A DNA stretch of 64,000 nt. It comes from Saprospiraceae bacterium (GTDB lineage: Bacteria; Bacteroidota; Bacteroidia; Chitinophagales; Saprospiraceae). Positions 23,200 to 32,177 of the stretch are shown here, piece by piece. The notes under the pieces were generated by a model. It saw only the letters and a list, made by a program, of their open reading frames with translations. It made no database searches and was not told where the DNA came from. The stretch covers positions 140,939 to 204,938 of the forward strand of contig JADKBS010000020.1 in the NCBI GenBank assembly GCA_016714985.1, read 5' to 3'. Within the stretch, counting starts at the first letter, position 1. Every line of letters begins with the position of its first letter. A program made the translations under genes and the position numbers.

Positions 23200-25477
23200 A
23201 ATTCCCCTGCGCATCCACCGATGCAATCGCCGCCATGTTAACGATATTGTCCACTTCTGTGCCTTTCGGCAACAGGTGAATCGGTTTCGCCAAGCCGATG
23301 ATGAGCGGTCCGATGGAATGGGCGCTGCTCATGTGCCGCACCAACCGCAAGCTGATATTGGCAGCATCGAGGTTTGGGAAAATGAGCAGGTTCGGTTGGC
23401 GGCGGCGGAGGTTGGCAAAGGGGTAATGCTCAGCCAATATCTCCGGGTTGAAGGCCACGTCGGGCTGCACGGGGCCGTCCACCATCAGATCGGGGCGGCG
23501 GGCACTGACGAGTTCCACGGCCTCCCTCACCTTCTCCGTTTCAGGGGTGCGTACCGCACCAAAATTGGAGAACGAAAGCATGGCAATTCTAGGCTCTATG
23601 CGCATCCGCTCCATTTCTTCTGCTGCCATCAGCGTAATTTCCGCCATCTGCGCAGCAGTGGGGTTGATGTTCACGGCAGCATCCGCAAAGACGTAGGTCT
23701 TGTGCTCGTGCTGCAATAGGTACATGCCCGCCACGAGCTTGCCCTTTTCCTTCGCGCCAATGATGCGCAGGGCTGGCCGCAGCACGTCAATATATTGCAC
23801 GGTGGCGCCCGCTACCATGCCGTCGGCGTGGCCTTGCTGCACCATCATGGCACCGAAGTAGAAGTAGTTTTTCAGATCGAAATCGGCTTGGCTCAGGGTC
23901 ACGCCCTTTCGTTGGCGCAGCCGATAATATTCCTTCACATAATCGTCACGGTGCGGCCAAAGCTTAGGCTCGATGATTTCAATGCCCTCGGGACTGTGGT
24001 GCAGTTCTTCAAAATGCTGCAACAGTTCTTGTTTGTTTCTCGCCAATAGAACGGGCTTGGCGTAGCCTTCCGACACGATTTCGCTGGCTGCCCAGATGAC
24101 CTTCGGGTGGTCGGCTTCTGGGAACACGATGCGCTTGGGGGCTTTTTTTGCAAGGATGTAAATATTGCGCATGAACTCCCTCGACCAGTCCACTTTTTGT
24201 CGGAGCGCTTCCCGATAGGCTTCGAGGTCGAGCTGCTTTTGCGCCACCCCACTTTGCATGGCTGCCGCTGCTACCGCCGAAGATGCCGCCACCAGTACCC
24301 GGTGGTCGAATGGCTTGGGGATGATATAATCAGGCCCGAAGCTGAGGCCCATGTCGTCGTAGGCCCGCTTCACAGAGTCGGGTACTTCTTCCTTGGCGAG
24401 GTTGGCCAGGGCCTTTGCCGCTGCCAGCTTCATCTCCTCATTGATGGCCGTGGCCTCCACGTCGAGCGCCCCACGGAAGATGAAGGGGAAGCCGAGCACG
24501 TTGTTCACCTGGTTGGGGTAGTCGCTGCGGCCCGTGGCCACAATGGCGTCGGGCCTTGCTTGCTTCGCAATGGGGTACTCCACCTCTGGGTCAGGATTGG
24601 CCATGGCGAAGATGATGGGCCGCTCGGCCATGGATTGGAGCATTTCGGGCGTCAGCAAATTGGCCTTGGAGACCCCGCAAAACGCATCGGCACCCCGCAT
24701 GGCATCCTCCAGCGTGTGGGCCTTTGTTTTTCGATAAAACTTCTGCTTGTAAGGGTTGCTGTCATCGTCGCCCCGGCCTTGCCAGAGAACGCCTTTACTG
24801 TCGGTCATCAGGATGTTTTCCAGCTTCACGCCGAGCGTTACGTAGAAGTTTGCGCAAGCGATGCCAGCCGCCCCCGCCCCGCTGATGACCATTTTGAGGT
24901 TGCCCAAATCCTTGCCCACCAATTCCACCGCATTCAGCAGCGCCGCCCCTGAGATGATGGCCGTACCATGCTGGTCGTCGTGGAAAACGGGGATGTCCAG
25001 CTCCCGCTTCAGTGTTTCTTCGATGTAAAAACACTCCGGTGCCTTAATGTCCTCCAGGTTGATGCCACCGAAGGTCGGCGCAATATTGCGCACGGTGCGG
25101 ATGACCTCGTCGGGGTCTTCCGAGTTCACCTCAATGTCGAACACGTCCACATCCGCGAAGCGTTTGAACAGCACGCCCTTGCCTTCCATCACAGGCTTGC
25201 CGGCCAAGGCGCCAATATTGCCGAGGCCGAGCACCGCCGTACCGTTGCTGACCACCGCCACGAGGTTGCCCTTGGCCGTATAGCGCCGGGCCAGTGAGGG
25301 GTCTTTTGCGATTTCGAGGCAAGGCTGTGCCACGCCGGGCGTATAGGCGAGCGAGAGGTCGCCCTGGGTAACGCATGGCTTTGTGGGCACGACTTCGATT
25401 TTTCCCCGACGGGGAAATTCATGGTATTGCAGCGCAGCTTTGCGCAAGCCTTCTAATTTGGAATCCGGTTGTGGCAT
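23198..25477 (-). CDS. maeB: NADP-dependent malic enzyme with phosphotransacetylase-like domain
   Basis: The start at MPQPDSKLEGLRKAAL (25477) gives 759 residues, the usual length of MaeB-type hybrids. Residues 1-420 are the malic domains: YTPGVAQPCLEIAKDP, metal-ligand region FHDDQHGTAIISGAALLNAV, and the nucleotide fold VISGAGAAGIACANFY. Residues 430-759 resemble phosphate acetyltransferase (RIVFPEADHPKVIWAASEIV, HADGMVAGATVQYIDVLRPA). Decarboxylation of malate to pyruvate with NADPH formation is expected; the PTA-like part is usually regulatory, binding acetyl-CoA. The gene is monocistronic. Confidence 0.94.
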   Translation of the reverse strand: MPQPDSKLEGLRKAALQYHEFPRRGKIEVVPTKPCVTQGDLSLAYTPGVAQPCLEIAKDPSLARRYTAKGNLVAVVSNGTAVLGLGNIGALAGKPVMEGKGVLFKRFADVDVFDIEVNSEDPDEVIRTVRNIAPTFGGINLEDIKAPECFYIEETLKRELDIPVFHDDQHGTAIISGAALLNAVELVGKDLGNLKMVISGAGAAGIACANFYVTLGVKLENILMTDSKGVLWQGRGDDDSNPYKQKFYRKTKAHTLEDAMRGADAFCGVSKANLLTPEMLQSMAERPIIFAMANPDPEVEYPIAKQARPDAIVATGRSDYPNQVNNVLGFPFIFRGALDVEATAINEEMKLAAAKALANLAKEEVPDSVKRAYDDMGLSFGPDYIIPKPFDHRVLVAASSAVAAAAMQSGVAQKQLDLEAYREALRQKVDWSREFMRNIYILAKKAPKRIVFPEADHPKVIWAASEIVSEGYAKPVLLARNKQELLQHFEELHHSPEGIEIIEPKLWPHRDDYVKEYYRLRQRKGVTLSQADFDLKNYFYFGAMMVQQGHADGMVAGATVQYIDVLRPALRIIGAKEKGKLVAGMYLLQHEHKTYVFADAAVNINPTAAQMAEITLMAAEEMERMRIEPRIAMLSFSNFGAVRTPETEKVREAVELVSARRPDLMVDGPVQPDVAFNPEILAEHYPFANLRRRQPNLLIFPNLDAANISLRLVRHMSSAHSIGPLIIGLAKPIHLLPKGTEVDNIVNMAAIASVDAQGN

Positions 25478-25692
25478 GGTTAGAAAAGTTAGTTTAAACA
25501 ATGCCGCAAAGTGGAAGGAAAAGGCGGGAGCTTTGATGATTTTTGGTACTTTAAATAAGGTAAAATGTCAGTAGTTCGAGCAGCTTTTTTTATTCTATAC
25601 AGCCGCTGCGTACTGCCTCCGCCTCTTTACCGCAATTACGCTCGCCAAAGAAAGGAACTTCGCAAAACTACAATTGAGATGCCTTGAAATCC

Positions 25693-25727
25693 AAAGAGGC
25701 ATGAGGACAAATGCCTCATGCCTCTTT
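25693..25727 (-). terminator. Terminator of the FadL-like gene
   Basis: AAAGAGGCATGAGG pairs with CCTCATGCCTCTTT, a perfect 14-bp stem with a 7-nt loop, located 20 nt past the stop of the leftward gene. Confidence 0.85.
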
Positions 25728-25746
25728 TTCTTGATTACCTTATGGT

Positions 25747-27108
25747 TTATTTGCCAAACCCATAGCTCACGCCCAAAAGCACCACATCGGTGTGCATGCT
25801 GCTCGTGATTTCGCTGCCGGGAACTTTGCCAAGCGGGTTGTCAGCAGTAATCATCATCGGGTTCATCAATTGCCCGGTCACATCCTCGCCGATGCCACGG
25901 TGGTAGGTCAGGTGGATGCCCAGGTTATCGGTAAACTTGTAACTGAAACCTGCCTGTACGGCGTGCTTGATGACCGCAGGGGCAGCAGATGAGAAGAACA
26001 CGTTGTCCTCTGTGATAGGGTTGGAACTATAGGTGTAGCCGAGGCGGATGGGCAATTTTTCTACCATTTTCAATTGAAGCCCTGCGGCAACAACCGTCAC
26101 GTTTTTCCAACCAAACCCAGCGACGGCACCAGTCGGGAAGCCGTTCTCGCCAATGACCCAACCGGTTTTTTCAAAGCCATCTGTTTTCTCGTAATTAATC
26201 ATACGGTAGTCCACGGCAAAGTCAAATTTCTCATGGGTATAGGCTGCGCCTGCGCTGAAAATAGCAGGGTAGTTCATCTTGAAATTGGTTGCAGGAGCTG
26301 CCGAGCCGTCCAAGTACTCGCCTTCAATTTCAAGCTCCTTGAAGTACTGTGGGCTTTTGTATGCCAAGCCGAAATTGATGCCGGTTGGGAGTTGGAAGAA
26401 CAGGCCAGCCTGTGCGCCGATGCCCAGCGCAGAAGCCTTCTCACCCAGCGGGTAGCCCTTTTCGGAAGGTGCAGCAATTGGTACCGGCTCAATGAGCAGG
26501 GAAGAATAATTGAAGGTCGGGGCAATGCCAAAGGAAACGCCCTCCGTCAGCTCATAGGCAGCTGTCAGCCCCAATTGCATCAATTGATAGTTGGAGTTTA
26601 AATGGCCAAAACCGCCCATGGTCTGAGGATAAAGCAGTGGGTTGGAGGCGTTGGGGTTGAAGTTGGGATTGTCGGGCGTCGGCAAATCCGTGGTAGCGGG
26701 GTAGTCCACGCCGAAGCCACTGATGCCGAAAGCGGAGATGCCAAAAGCGAATTTACTGTCCGGCTTGGCAAAAATAGCACCCAAGGTTGGTAGCGGTGAT
26801 GCACCCTTTTCGTCATCGGTCGTGCCGCTGATTTCAAAAGTTCCGCCTTGGCCGTCTGGTTGTGTCACTTTGGCGTAAACCGAAGGGGCAGCCGTGAAAT
26901 AGGCGACGCTGAGCCCCACTTCGTTGCGGTCAAAAGCCGTGATGGAGGCCGGGTTCCATTGCAGCGCACCGGTGGGGTCGAGTGGAAGGGCCGTGCCGGC
27001 ACCGCCCATCGAGAAGTTGACGGCTCCAGCGCCTTGGAGTACGTGGCCTGTTTGCGCCAACAGCGTAGCCGTGAGTATGGTGAAAATGGAAATAAGCAGG
27101 TTTTTCAT
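25747..27108 (-). CDS. OmpP1/FadL-type outer-membrane transport protein
   Basis: The 453-residue protein has a signal peptide (MKNLLISIFTILTATLLAQ). The family N-terminus follows: GAGAVNFSMGGAGTALPLDP then TGALQWNPAS, the plug region of FadL-type channels. The rest alternates aromatic and polar residues as in a 14-strand barrel and ends GVSYGFGK. It likely takes up hydrophobic compounds such as fatty acids or aromatics through the outer membrane. Its closest characterised relatives are FadL, TodX and OmpP1. Confidence 0.9.
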   Translation of the reverse strand: MKNLLISIFTILTATLLAQTGHVLQGAGAVNFSMGGAGTALPLDPTGALQWNPASITAFDRNEVGLSVAYFTAAPSVYAKVTQPDGQGGTFEISGTTDDEKGASPLPTLGAIFAKPDSKFAFGISAFGISGFGVDYPATTDLPTPDNPNFNPNASNPLLYPQTMGGFGHLNSNYQLMQLGLTAAYELTEGVSFGIAPTFNYSSLLIEPVPIAAPSEKGYPLGEKASALGIGAQAGLFFQLPTGINFGLAYKSPQYFKELEIEGEYLDGSAAPATNFKMNYPAIFSAGAAYTHEKFDFAVDYRMINYEKTDGFEKTGWVIGENGFPTGAVAGFGWKNVTVVAAGLQLKMVEKLPIRLGYTYSSNPITEDNVFFSSAAPAVIKHAVQAGFSYKFTDNLGIHLTYHRGIGEDVTGQLMNPMMITADNPLGKVPGSEITSSMHTDVVLLGVSYGFGK

Positions 27109-27236
27109 GATTCCGTTTTTTTAATCCGCCGTTTCGTCCGAATATAGGTCAAAGCCGCCGGGTTTCGGTGAACAATTAACGAGTGCTTGCCTATTGTAAA
27201 GCGGTTTAAAATTGCAGGCATACCTATTCTTAAAGG

Positions 27237-27250
27237 GTGATATGGGTCAC
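27237..27250. promoter_or_regulatory. Weak Crp/Fnr-like palindrome
   Basis: GTGA-N6-TCAC resembles the Crp-family site TGTGA-N6-TCACA. It lies about 130 nt upstream of the FadL-like start and past the end of the hydrogenase operon. Chance occurrence is quite possible. Confidence 0.25.
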
Positions 27251-27352
27251 ATTAGCGGCTTTGACAGGGAAGGAGATTTGTCATCCAAAACATTGATAAA
27301 CAGCACCTTAGAATTCTAAAAGTCAAATGGTTGCTAAAAAAAAACACTGGAA

Positions 27353-27853
27353 TCACAAACTTGACACAAACCTATTCACCTGCTCCAACACCTGCTTCTT
27401 CAACGCTGCCATCACGGCCTCGATTTCCGGAGAGAGTGTCACCTTCTGTTGCTGCAAACTTTCAATGGAAACGGTAAATAAGTAAACCTGGGGCAATCGG
27501 CCCATAAAAATCATGGCCTCGATGACATCCTTCATGCCGATGTCGTGCGTGCTCATGGCCTTGGGAAAGTCCTTGGAAAAGCGAGGCTCCAACAGACGGA
27601 TGGTGCCTGGTGGGTGGCCATCCAAGGTGGCATCAATCAAAATGATGGTGGGATAATGCTCAATATAACTGGTTAGGTGGAAACCCCCAGTACCGCCATC
27701 GAGCACATCAACGCCGGGCGGGAGGGGCTCGTTTTCAAGGCGCTGCGCAAAATGCACACCAACACCTTCGTCCCCCATAAGGTAGTTGCCGATGCCGAGG
27801 ATGAGTAGTTTTTTCAACGTTTTGCCGCTGCTTTTCTTTCTCAAAAGCCTCAT
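27353..27853 (-). CDS. hyaD: [NiFe] hydrogenase maturation protease
   Basis: The 166-residue protein belongs to the HyaD/HupD/HybD endopeptidases: LLILGIGNYLMGDEGVGVHF with the Ni-binding Glu, IDATLDG with the Asp, and MSTHDIG with the His. It cleaves the C-terminal tail of the large subunit after nickel insertion. The large subunit here has a 15-residue tail after DPCLACSVH. The start at 27853 overlaps the cytochrome b gene by 119 nt; a TTG at 27817 (LKKLLILGIGN) may be the true start. Confidence 0.9.
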   Translation of the reverse strand: MRLLRKKSSGKTLKKLLILGIGNYLMGDEGVGVHFAQRLENEPLPPGVDVLDGGTGGFHLTSYIEHYPTIILIDATLDGHPPGTIRLLEPRFSKDFPKAMSTHDIGMKDVIEAMIFMGRLPQVYLFTVSIESLQQQKVTLSPEIEAVMAALKKQVLEQVNRFVSSL

Positions 27854-28526
27854 CCTCGATAAACTTCCAACCGCCGCCCATGGAAGAAATCTCGCCCCGG
27901 CCCTCTACGTAGTCGTGGTAGAAAACGAGGTAAACATGCACCATGGCGAAGATGATGAAGAACCACATGGCCGCATGGTGCCAGTTTCGAAGCCCAAATT
28001 CACCGCCAAAAATGCCGCTCACCCAAACAAACATATCGGCGAACCACCAATCGCTCATGGAAGCGTACAGCCCAAAGCCCGTGATGCACTGCACCAAGAA
28101 GGCGAGGAAGGTAAGAAAGTAGATGAAGCCAGCCAAGGCATTGTGCCCAACTGACAGGTGCTCCTTGTCCTTTTGCAGGAAAATATCAATCTTGATGACC
28201 TCCCACATCTCCTGCCAGAACTTGCGGTTGGTGGGAATGAAGTTCTTCCAGTCCGCATACTTGTTGCCCACGAAGCCCCAGTACAACCGGAACAGGAAAT
28301 TGAAAAAGAACAGGTATGCTGCCACAAAATGGATGAAGCGAATCCAGCCAAATAGGTATTGGTCGGATGCCTCTGCATTGGACAGGAAGGCGGGCGGGTT
28401 GCCTATCAAGTAGCCCGTAGCGCAAAGCGCAACAATGACGAGTGCATTCAGCCAGTGGTAAAACCGCACGGGCAGTTCCCATACGAAGACACGGCGGAGT
28501 TTGTGGGTTGCGGTATGCGTTGCCAT
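27735..28526 (-). CDS. hyaC: Hydrogenase cytochrome b subunit
   Basis: Starting at MATHTATHKLRRVFVWE (28526) the protein has 263 residues and four predicted helices with the HyaC heme ligands: PVRFYHWLNALVIVALCATG, FIHFVAAYLFFFNFLFRLYW, GHNALAGFIYFLTFLAFLVQ and NWHHAAMWFFIIFAMVHVYL. It anchors the hydrogenase to the inner membrane and passes electrons to quinone. The upstream in-frame Met at 28610 lies inside a repeat and was rejected. The C-terminal 40 residues overlap the protease gene in another frame and may not be conserved. Confidence 0.9.
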   Translation of the reverse strand: MATHTATHKLRRVFVWELPVRFYHWLNALVIVALCATGYLIGNPPAFLSNAEASDQYLFGWIRFIHFVAAYLFFFNFLFRLYWGFVGNKYADWKNFIPTNRKFWQEMWEVIKIDIFLQKDKEHLSVGHNALAGFIYFLTFLAFLVQCITGFGLYASMSDWWFADMFVWVSGIFGGEFGLRNWHHAAMWFFIIFAMVHVYLVFYHDYVEGRGEISSMGGGWKFIEDEAFEKEKQRQNVEKTTHPRHRQLPYGGRRCWCAFCAAP

Positions 28527-28553
28527 ATTGATATGGTCTGATTTTTTATTTAT

Positions 28554-28708
28554 TTTGATATAAGATATAAGATGTACGATATAAGATTTTAGATTTTTTT
28601 CGCACCTCAAAAAAGCTCGTTATTGCTGTGCTTTTTAAATCAAAAAATCAACAATAACACACTCGCCAATCAAATCTAAAATCTTACGTCTAAAATCTTA
28701 TTTCTTAA
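28554..28708. repeat. Inverted degenerate repeat in the hydrogenase operon
   Basis: The left arm (about 28554-28595) carries words like ATAAGAT/GATATAA and TTTTAGATTT; the right arm (28672-28707) is an imperfect complement (AAATCTAAAATCTTA, then CGTCTAAAATCTTA). A GTTATTG/CAATAAC pair lies inside. It fills the 221-nt gap between large-subunit and cytochrome genes. Confidence 0.75.
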
Positions 28709-28728
28709 ATCCCTGCCTGTCGGCAGAC
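28708..28728. repeat. 21-bp dispersed palindromic repeat, copy 1
   Basis: AATCCCTGCCTGTCGGCAGAC is repeated in inverse orientation, without mismatch, at 35766-35786. The core CCTGTC-GGCA-GACAGG is itself a hairpin. Confidence 0.75.
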
Positions 28729-28747
28729 AGGAAAAAAACCACCAATT

Positions 28748-30469
28748 TTAAACCACCTTCACCCTACTAATATGCTTCCCTTCCTCGTCATAAACGTGGA
28801 CGGAGCAAGCTAGGCACGGGTCGAAGGAGTGGATGGTGCGCAGGATTTCCAGCGGCTGCTCTGGGTCGTGTACGGGCGTGTCCATGAGGGCGGCCTCGTA
28901 GGCGGACTGCTTGCCGTTGGGGTCCCGTGGCGATGCATTCCAAGTGGTCGGCACCACGAGCTGGTAGTTCTTGATTTTCTGGTCTTCGATGACAATCCAG
29001 TGGGCGAGTGCACCCCTCGGAGCCTCGGAGTAACCGACGCCTTGACAGGTTTTCTCCCATTTGGCTGGGTTGAATTTCTCCATATTGGCCATGCGGGTAT
29101 CGCCGTTTTTCAGGTTGTTGATAAGTTGGTCGTAAAACTCCAAGCCCCATTGCGCCACGAGGATGCTTTCCAAACCACGGGCTGCCGTGCGGCCCAGCGT
29201 TGAGAACAGCGCCGTTACTGGTACTTTCAGCTTCGCCAAAGTGCTGTCCACCACTTCCTTGAAGTCCTCCCGACCACGGGCGTAGCCGATGAGCACCCTC
29301 GCCAGCGGGCCTACCTCTACGGCGTTGCCCTTCCAGCGTGGCGTTTTCAGGAAGCTGTACCGTTCCTCCACATTGAGGTGGTCGTAAGGCGGTTTGGGGC
29401 CGGTGTATTTGATTTTCGATTCACCCTTCCACGGGTGCAATCCTGCTTTTTCATCGCCGCCCTCATACTCGTACCAGGAGCGGTGGATGAACTCCTGCAC
29501 CTCGCTGTCGTCCCGAACATCCACGTCCATGATATTGCTCAGGTCTTTGTTCAATATCACGCCTGCTGGGAACTTCATGCTGGACTTGTCGGCAAAGCCG
29601 TTGGTCGGCAAATCGCCGTAGCTCATATAACTGCCGAGGCCGCCGCCGATGGCACCCCAATCGAGGTAATACGGCGCAACGGCCAACAAATCGGGGATAT
29701 AGACCTGCTCGACGAACTCCTTCGCATCCTGCAAAAGCTGGTGCACATAAGCCAATCGCTCAGCGTTGATGCCGCTCACGTCGTCAAGGCCGATGGCGCA
29801 GGCCATGCCACCCACTAGGTAGTTCGGGTGCGGATTCTTGCCACCAAAAATGGCGTGGATTTTCACCACCTCCTTCTGCCATTCGAGGGCTTCGAGGTAG
29901 TGCGCCACGCCAATCAGGTTCACCTCAGGGGGCAGTTTATAGGCTGGGTGCCCCCAGTAGCCGTTGGCGAAAATGCCCAATTGTCCACTCTCGACGAACT
30001 TGGTCAGCCGTTTTTGCAGGTCGGAAAAATAGCCCGGCGAACTTTTCGGGTAGTTGGAAATGCTCTGCGCAATCTCCGAGGTCTTCTTTGGGTCAGCCTT
30101 CAACGCCGACACCACGTCCACCCAGTCGAGGGCATGGAGGTGGTAGAAGTGAACGACGTGGTCGTGCAGATACTGCGTACAGAACATGATGTTGCGCACC
30201 AGTTCCGCATTTGGCGGGATGGTGACACCGGTGGCATCCTCCACCGCCCGGCATGAAGCCAGTGAGTGGACCGAGGTGCAAACCCCGCAGACCCGGCCCA
30301 CAAAGGCCCAAGCGTCCCGTGGGTCACGCCCTTTTAGGATTTCCTCCAGCAGCCGCACCATCGTGCCTGCGCTGTATGCGTCCGTGATTTTGCCGTTGTT
30401 GATTTCGGCCTCGATGCGAAGGTGGCCCTCAATACGGGTAACGGGGTCCACTACGATGCGTTGTCCCAT
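28748..30469 (-). CDS. hyaB: [NiFe] hydrogenase large subunit
   Basis: The 573-residue subunit binds the NiFe(CN)2CO centre. The N-terminal ligand motif is RVCGVCTSVHSLASCRAVED near residue 58 and the C-terminal one DPCLACSVHVYD near 552, giving four Cys ligands. The tail VYDEEGKHISRVKVV after the His should be removed by the protease encoded at 27353. The start MGQRIVVDPVTRIEGHLRIE is the family norm. It forms a heterodimer with the small subunit and is carried to the periplasmic face by the partner's Tat signal. It oxidises H2. Confidence 0.96.
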   Translation of the reverse strand: MGQRIVVDPVTRIEGHLRIEAEINNGKITDAYSAGTMVRLLEEILKGRDPRDAWAFVGRVCGVCTSVHSLASCRAVEDATGVTIPPNAELVRNIMFCTQYLHDHVVHFYHLHALDWVDVVSALKADPKKTSEIAQSISNYPKSSPGYFSDLQKRLTKFVESGQLGIFANGYWGHPAYKLPPEVNLIGVAHYLEALEWQKEVVKIHAIFGGKNPHPNYLVGGMACAIGLDDVSGINAERLAYVHQLLQDAKEFVEQVYIPDLLAVAPYYLDWGAIGGGLGSYMSYGDLPTNGFADKSSMKFPAGVILNKDLSNIMDVDVRDDSEVQEFIHRSWYEYEGGDEKAGLHPWKGESKIKYTGPKPPYDHLNVEERYSFLKTPRWKGNAVEVGPLARVLIGYARGREDFKEVVDSTLAKLKVPVTALFSTLGRTAARGLESILVAQWGLEFYDQLINNLKNGDTRMANMEKFNPAKWEKTCQGVGYSEAPRGALAHWIVIEDQKIKNYQLVVPTTWNASPRDPNGKQSAYEAALMDTPVHDPEQPLEILRTIHSFDPCLACSVHVYDEEGKHISRVKVV

Positions 30470-30503
30470 GATGGATGGATTTGCAAATTCTTAATAGTGA
30501 GGA

Positions 30504-30658
30504 GTTTTGATTGACGATTGACAATTACATGATTGACGATTGTTGATGTAATTGCTGATGTACGCTCGTAGATGGATGAAATCAGCCATCTTAAATTAAA
30601 CATTATACATCCCATTAAAAATCAACAATCATGTAATTGTCAATCGTCAATCAAAAAC
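30504..30658. repeat. Long inverted repeat of GATTGAC heptamers between hyaA and hyaB
   Basis: Arms 30504-30547 and 30621-30658 match perfectly except that the left arm has one additional GATTGAC unit. The arms are built of GATTGAC, ACATGATTG and AATTGTCAATC words. The 73-nt loop holds no gene. Confidence 0.9.
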
Positions 30659-30677
30659 ACCCCCATGAGAACTGTCC

Positions 30678-31796
30678 CTACAGTTCCTTCTCAGCGTCCT
30701 TGCCTTCTGCAATGACGTTGCTGATGAGTTTATTTTTCCTAAAATTGGTGGCAATGGCGTGCGCTGCAATACCCACGGCCGTTGCGCCAGCGGCTACCAT
30801 ACCGATTTCGTCGGCGTTGCTCTCGATGCCAAAGCCGGGGAAATTGGCCATTTGACGGTAAATCGGACCATTGTCCCAGAAGTTCTCCTCGCTGCAACCG
30901 AAGCAGCCGTGGCCGGACTGGATGGGGTAGCTCGTGCCGTTGTTCCATTTCGTCACGCCGCAGGCATTGTAGGTCATTGGGCCTTTGCAGCCGACCTTGT
31001 AGAGGCAGTAGCCTTTCTGGGCGTTTTCATCGTCAAAAGTTTCGACGAAAAGGCCAGCGTCGTAGAACGGGCGGCGGTAGCAGGTATCGTGTACCCGTTT
31101 GGAGTAAAAAGCCTTCGGGCGACCGACCCGGTCGAGTTCGGGAAGCCTGCCAAAGGTTATCATGTGGATGATGACGCCCGCCATGACCTCGCCTATCGGT
31201 GGGCAGCCCGGCACCTTGATGATAGGCTTGCCGCTGACCAATTTATGGATAGGCGTGGCGGTCGTTGGGTTCGGATGGGCGGCCTGTACGCAGCCGTTGC
31301 AGGCGCAACTGCCCCATGCGATGATGGCCTTGGCACCTTCGGCAGCTTCTTCCAGCACTTGTATGGCCGATTTGCCGCCGATGCAGCAATAGACGCCATC
31401 GTCCTTTGTCGGTACGGAGCCTTCCACGCAGAGGATATACTCGCCGTGGTAATCCTTCATGGTCTTGGCCTTGGCGGCCTCGGCTTGGTGGCCACTGGCG
31501 GCCATGAGGGTTTCCGTATAATCAAGCGAGATTTTATCCAAAAGGATGTCCGCCACGATAGGGTGCGACGAGCGGATAAAGCTCTCGCTACAGCAGGTAC
31601 ACTCCTGGAAGTGCAGCCAGATGACAGGCACTCTGGTGTTCTTTTGCAGTGCATTGGCGACTTGGGCGACGCCCGTTGCCTCCAAGCCCATATAGGCCCC
31701 GATGATGGAGCAGAACTTCATGAAGTCCCTGCGGGAATAGCCTTTTTGGCGGATTTCTTCGTAGTAGGTGGGACGGCGGGTTGGCGTTGTCGTCAT
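30678..31796 (-). CDS. hyaA: [NiFe] hydrogenase small subunit, O2-tolerant type
   Basis: Starting at MTTTPTRRPTYYEEIRQKGY (31796), the subunit has 372 residues. A Tat signal follows (SRRDFMKF). The proximal-cluster motif is LHFQECTCCSESF, with the extra Cys found in O2-tolerant group 1d enzymes (ECTCCSES instead of ECTGCSES), and a second extra Cys in WGSCACNGCVQAAHPNP. Medial and distal cluster ligands occur in HDTCYRRPFYD, GYCLYKVGCKGP and SGHGCFGCSEENFW. A C-terminal helix (VAAGATAVGIAAHAIA) anchors it to the membrane. It relays electrons from the NiFe site to cytochrome b. Confidence 0.95.
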   Translation of the reverse strand: MTTTPTRRPTYYEEIRQKGYSRRDFMKFCSIIGAYMGLEATGVAQVANALQKNTRVPVIWLHFQECTCCSESFIRSSHPIVADILLDKISLDYTETLMAASGHQAEAAKAKTMKDYHGEYILCVEGSVPTKDDGVYCCIGGKSAIQVLEEAAEGAKAIIAWGSCACNGCVQAAHPNPTTATPIHKLVSGKPIIKVPGCPPIGEVMAGVIIHMITFGRLPELDRVGRPKAFYSKRVHDTCYRRPFYDAGLFVETFDDENAQKGYCLYKVGCKGPMTYNACGVTKWNNGTSYPIQSGHGCFGCSEENFWDNGPIYRQMANFPGFGIESNADEIGMVAAGATAVGIAAHAIATNFRKNKLISNVIAEGKDAEKEL

Positions 31797-31883
31797 GACT
31801 GCTCGATTTGGTTGGTGATGCAATAAATGAAGTTTCCTTTCGAAATAATGGGCGAATGTAGGTGAACACCTATGCAGCGATTG

Positions 31884-31897
31884 ATGACGTTTGTCAT
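31884..31897. promoter_or_regulatory. Palindrome in the divergent hydrogenase promoter region
   Basis: ATGAC-GTTT-GTCAT is a perfect 14-nt dyad centred about 95 nt from both divergent genes (small subunit leftward, hyp group rightward). The size fits a dimeric regulator of the Crp/Fnr or bZIP-like two-fold type. No regulator gene is close. Confidence 0.4.
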
Positions 31898-31982
31898 TTA
31901 TTCGGTATGATAAAAATCATCCACCGCCCGCTCTTGCCCCTTCTATCTTCGTCCGAATAAAAATCCATTAAAAGCGAACGAC

Positions 31983-32171
31983 ATGAAGAAATGGCTTTTC
32001 CTAGCATCTGTGCTTTTGCCTTTTATCGCTACCGCCCACGACGGCCACGGCATTTTTGATGCAAGCAATATCCTGCACTACATTACCACGCCAGAACACG
32101 CCCTACCACTTGGCGGCGGCATCGTGCTGCTGGGTTTGTTGTTGAAAAACAGGAGCAAAAAGACAGCATGA
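31983..32171 (+). CDS. Small His-containing membrane protein of the hydrogenase locus
   Basis: The product has 62 residues. A signal peptide (MKKWLFLASVLLPFIATA) is followed by HDGHGIFDASNILHYITTPE, rich in His, and a C-terminal transmembrane helix (LGGGIVLLGLLLKNRSKK). Its position before hypA and the His-rich external loop suggest metal handling or a link to the hydrogenase. It may be a short HupE-like protein, but the resemblance is weak. Confidence 0.65.
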   Translation: MKKWLFLASVLLPFIATAHDGHGIFDASNILHYITTPEHALPLGGGIVLLGLLLKNRSKKTA

Positions 32172-32177
32172 AACTTG

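Noticed and set aside
30759..31826. 355-codon plus-strand frame opposite the hydrogenase small subunit
   Set aside because: Complement of hyaA, whose cluster motifs are unmistakable.
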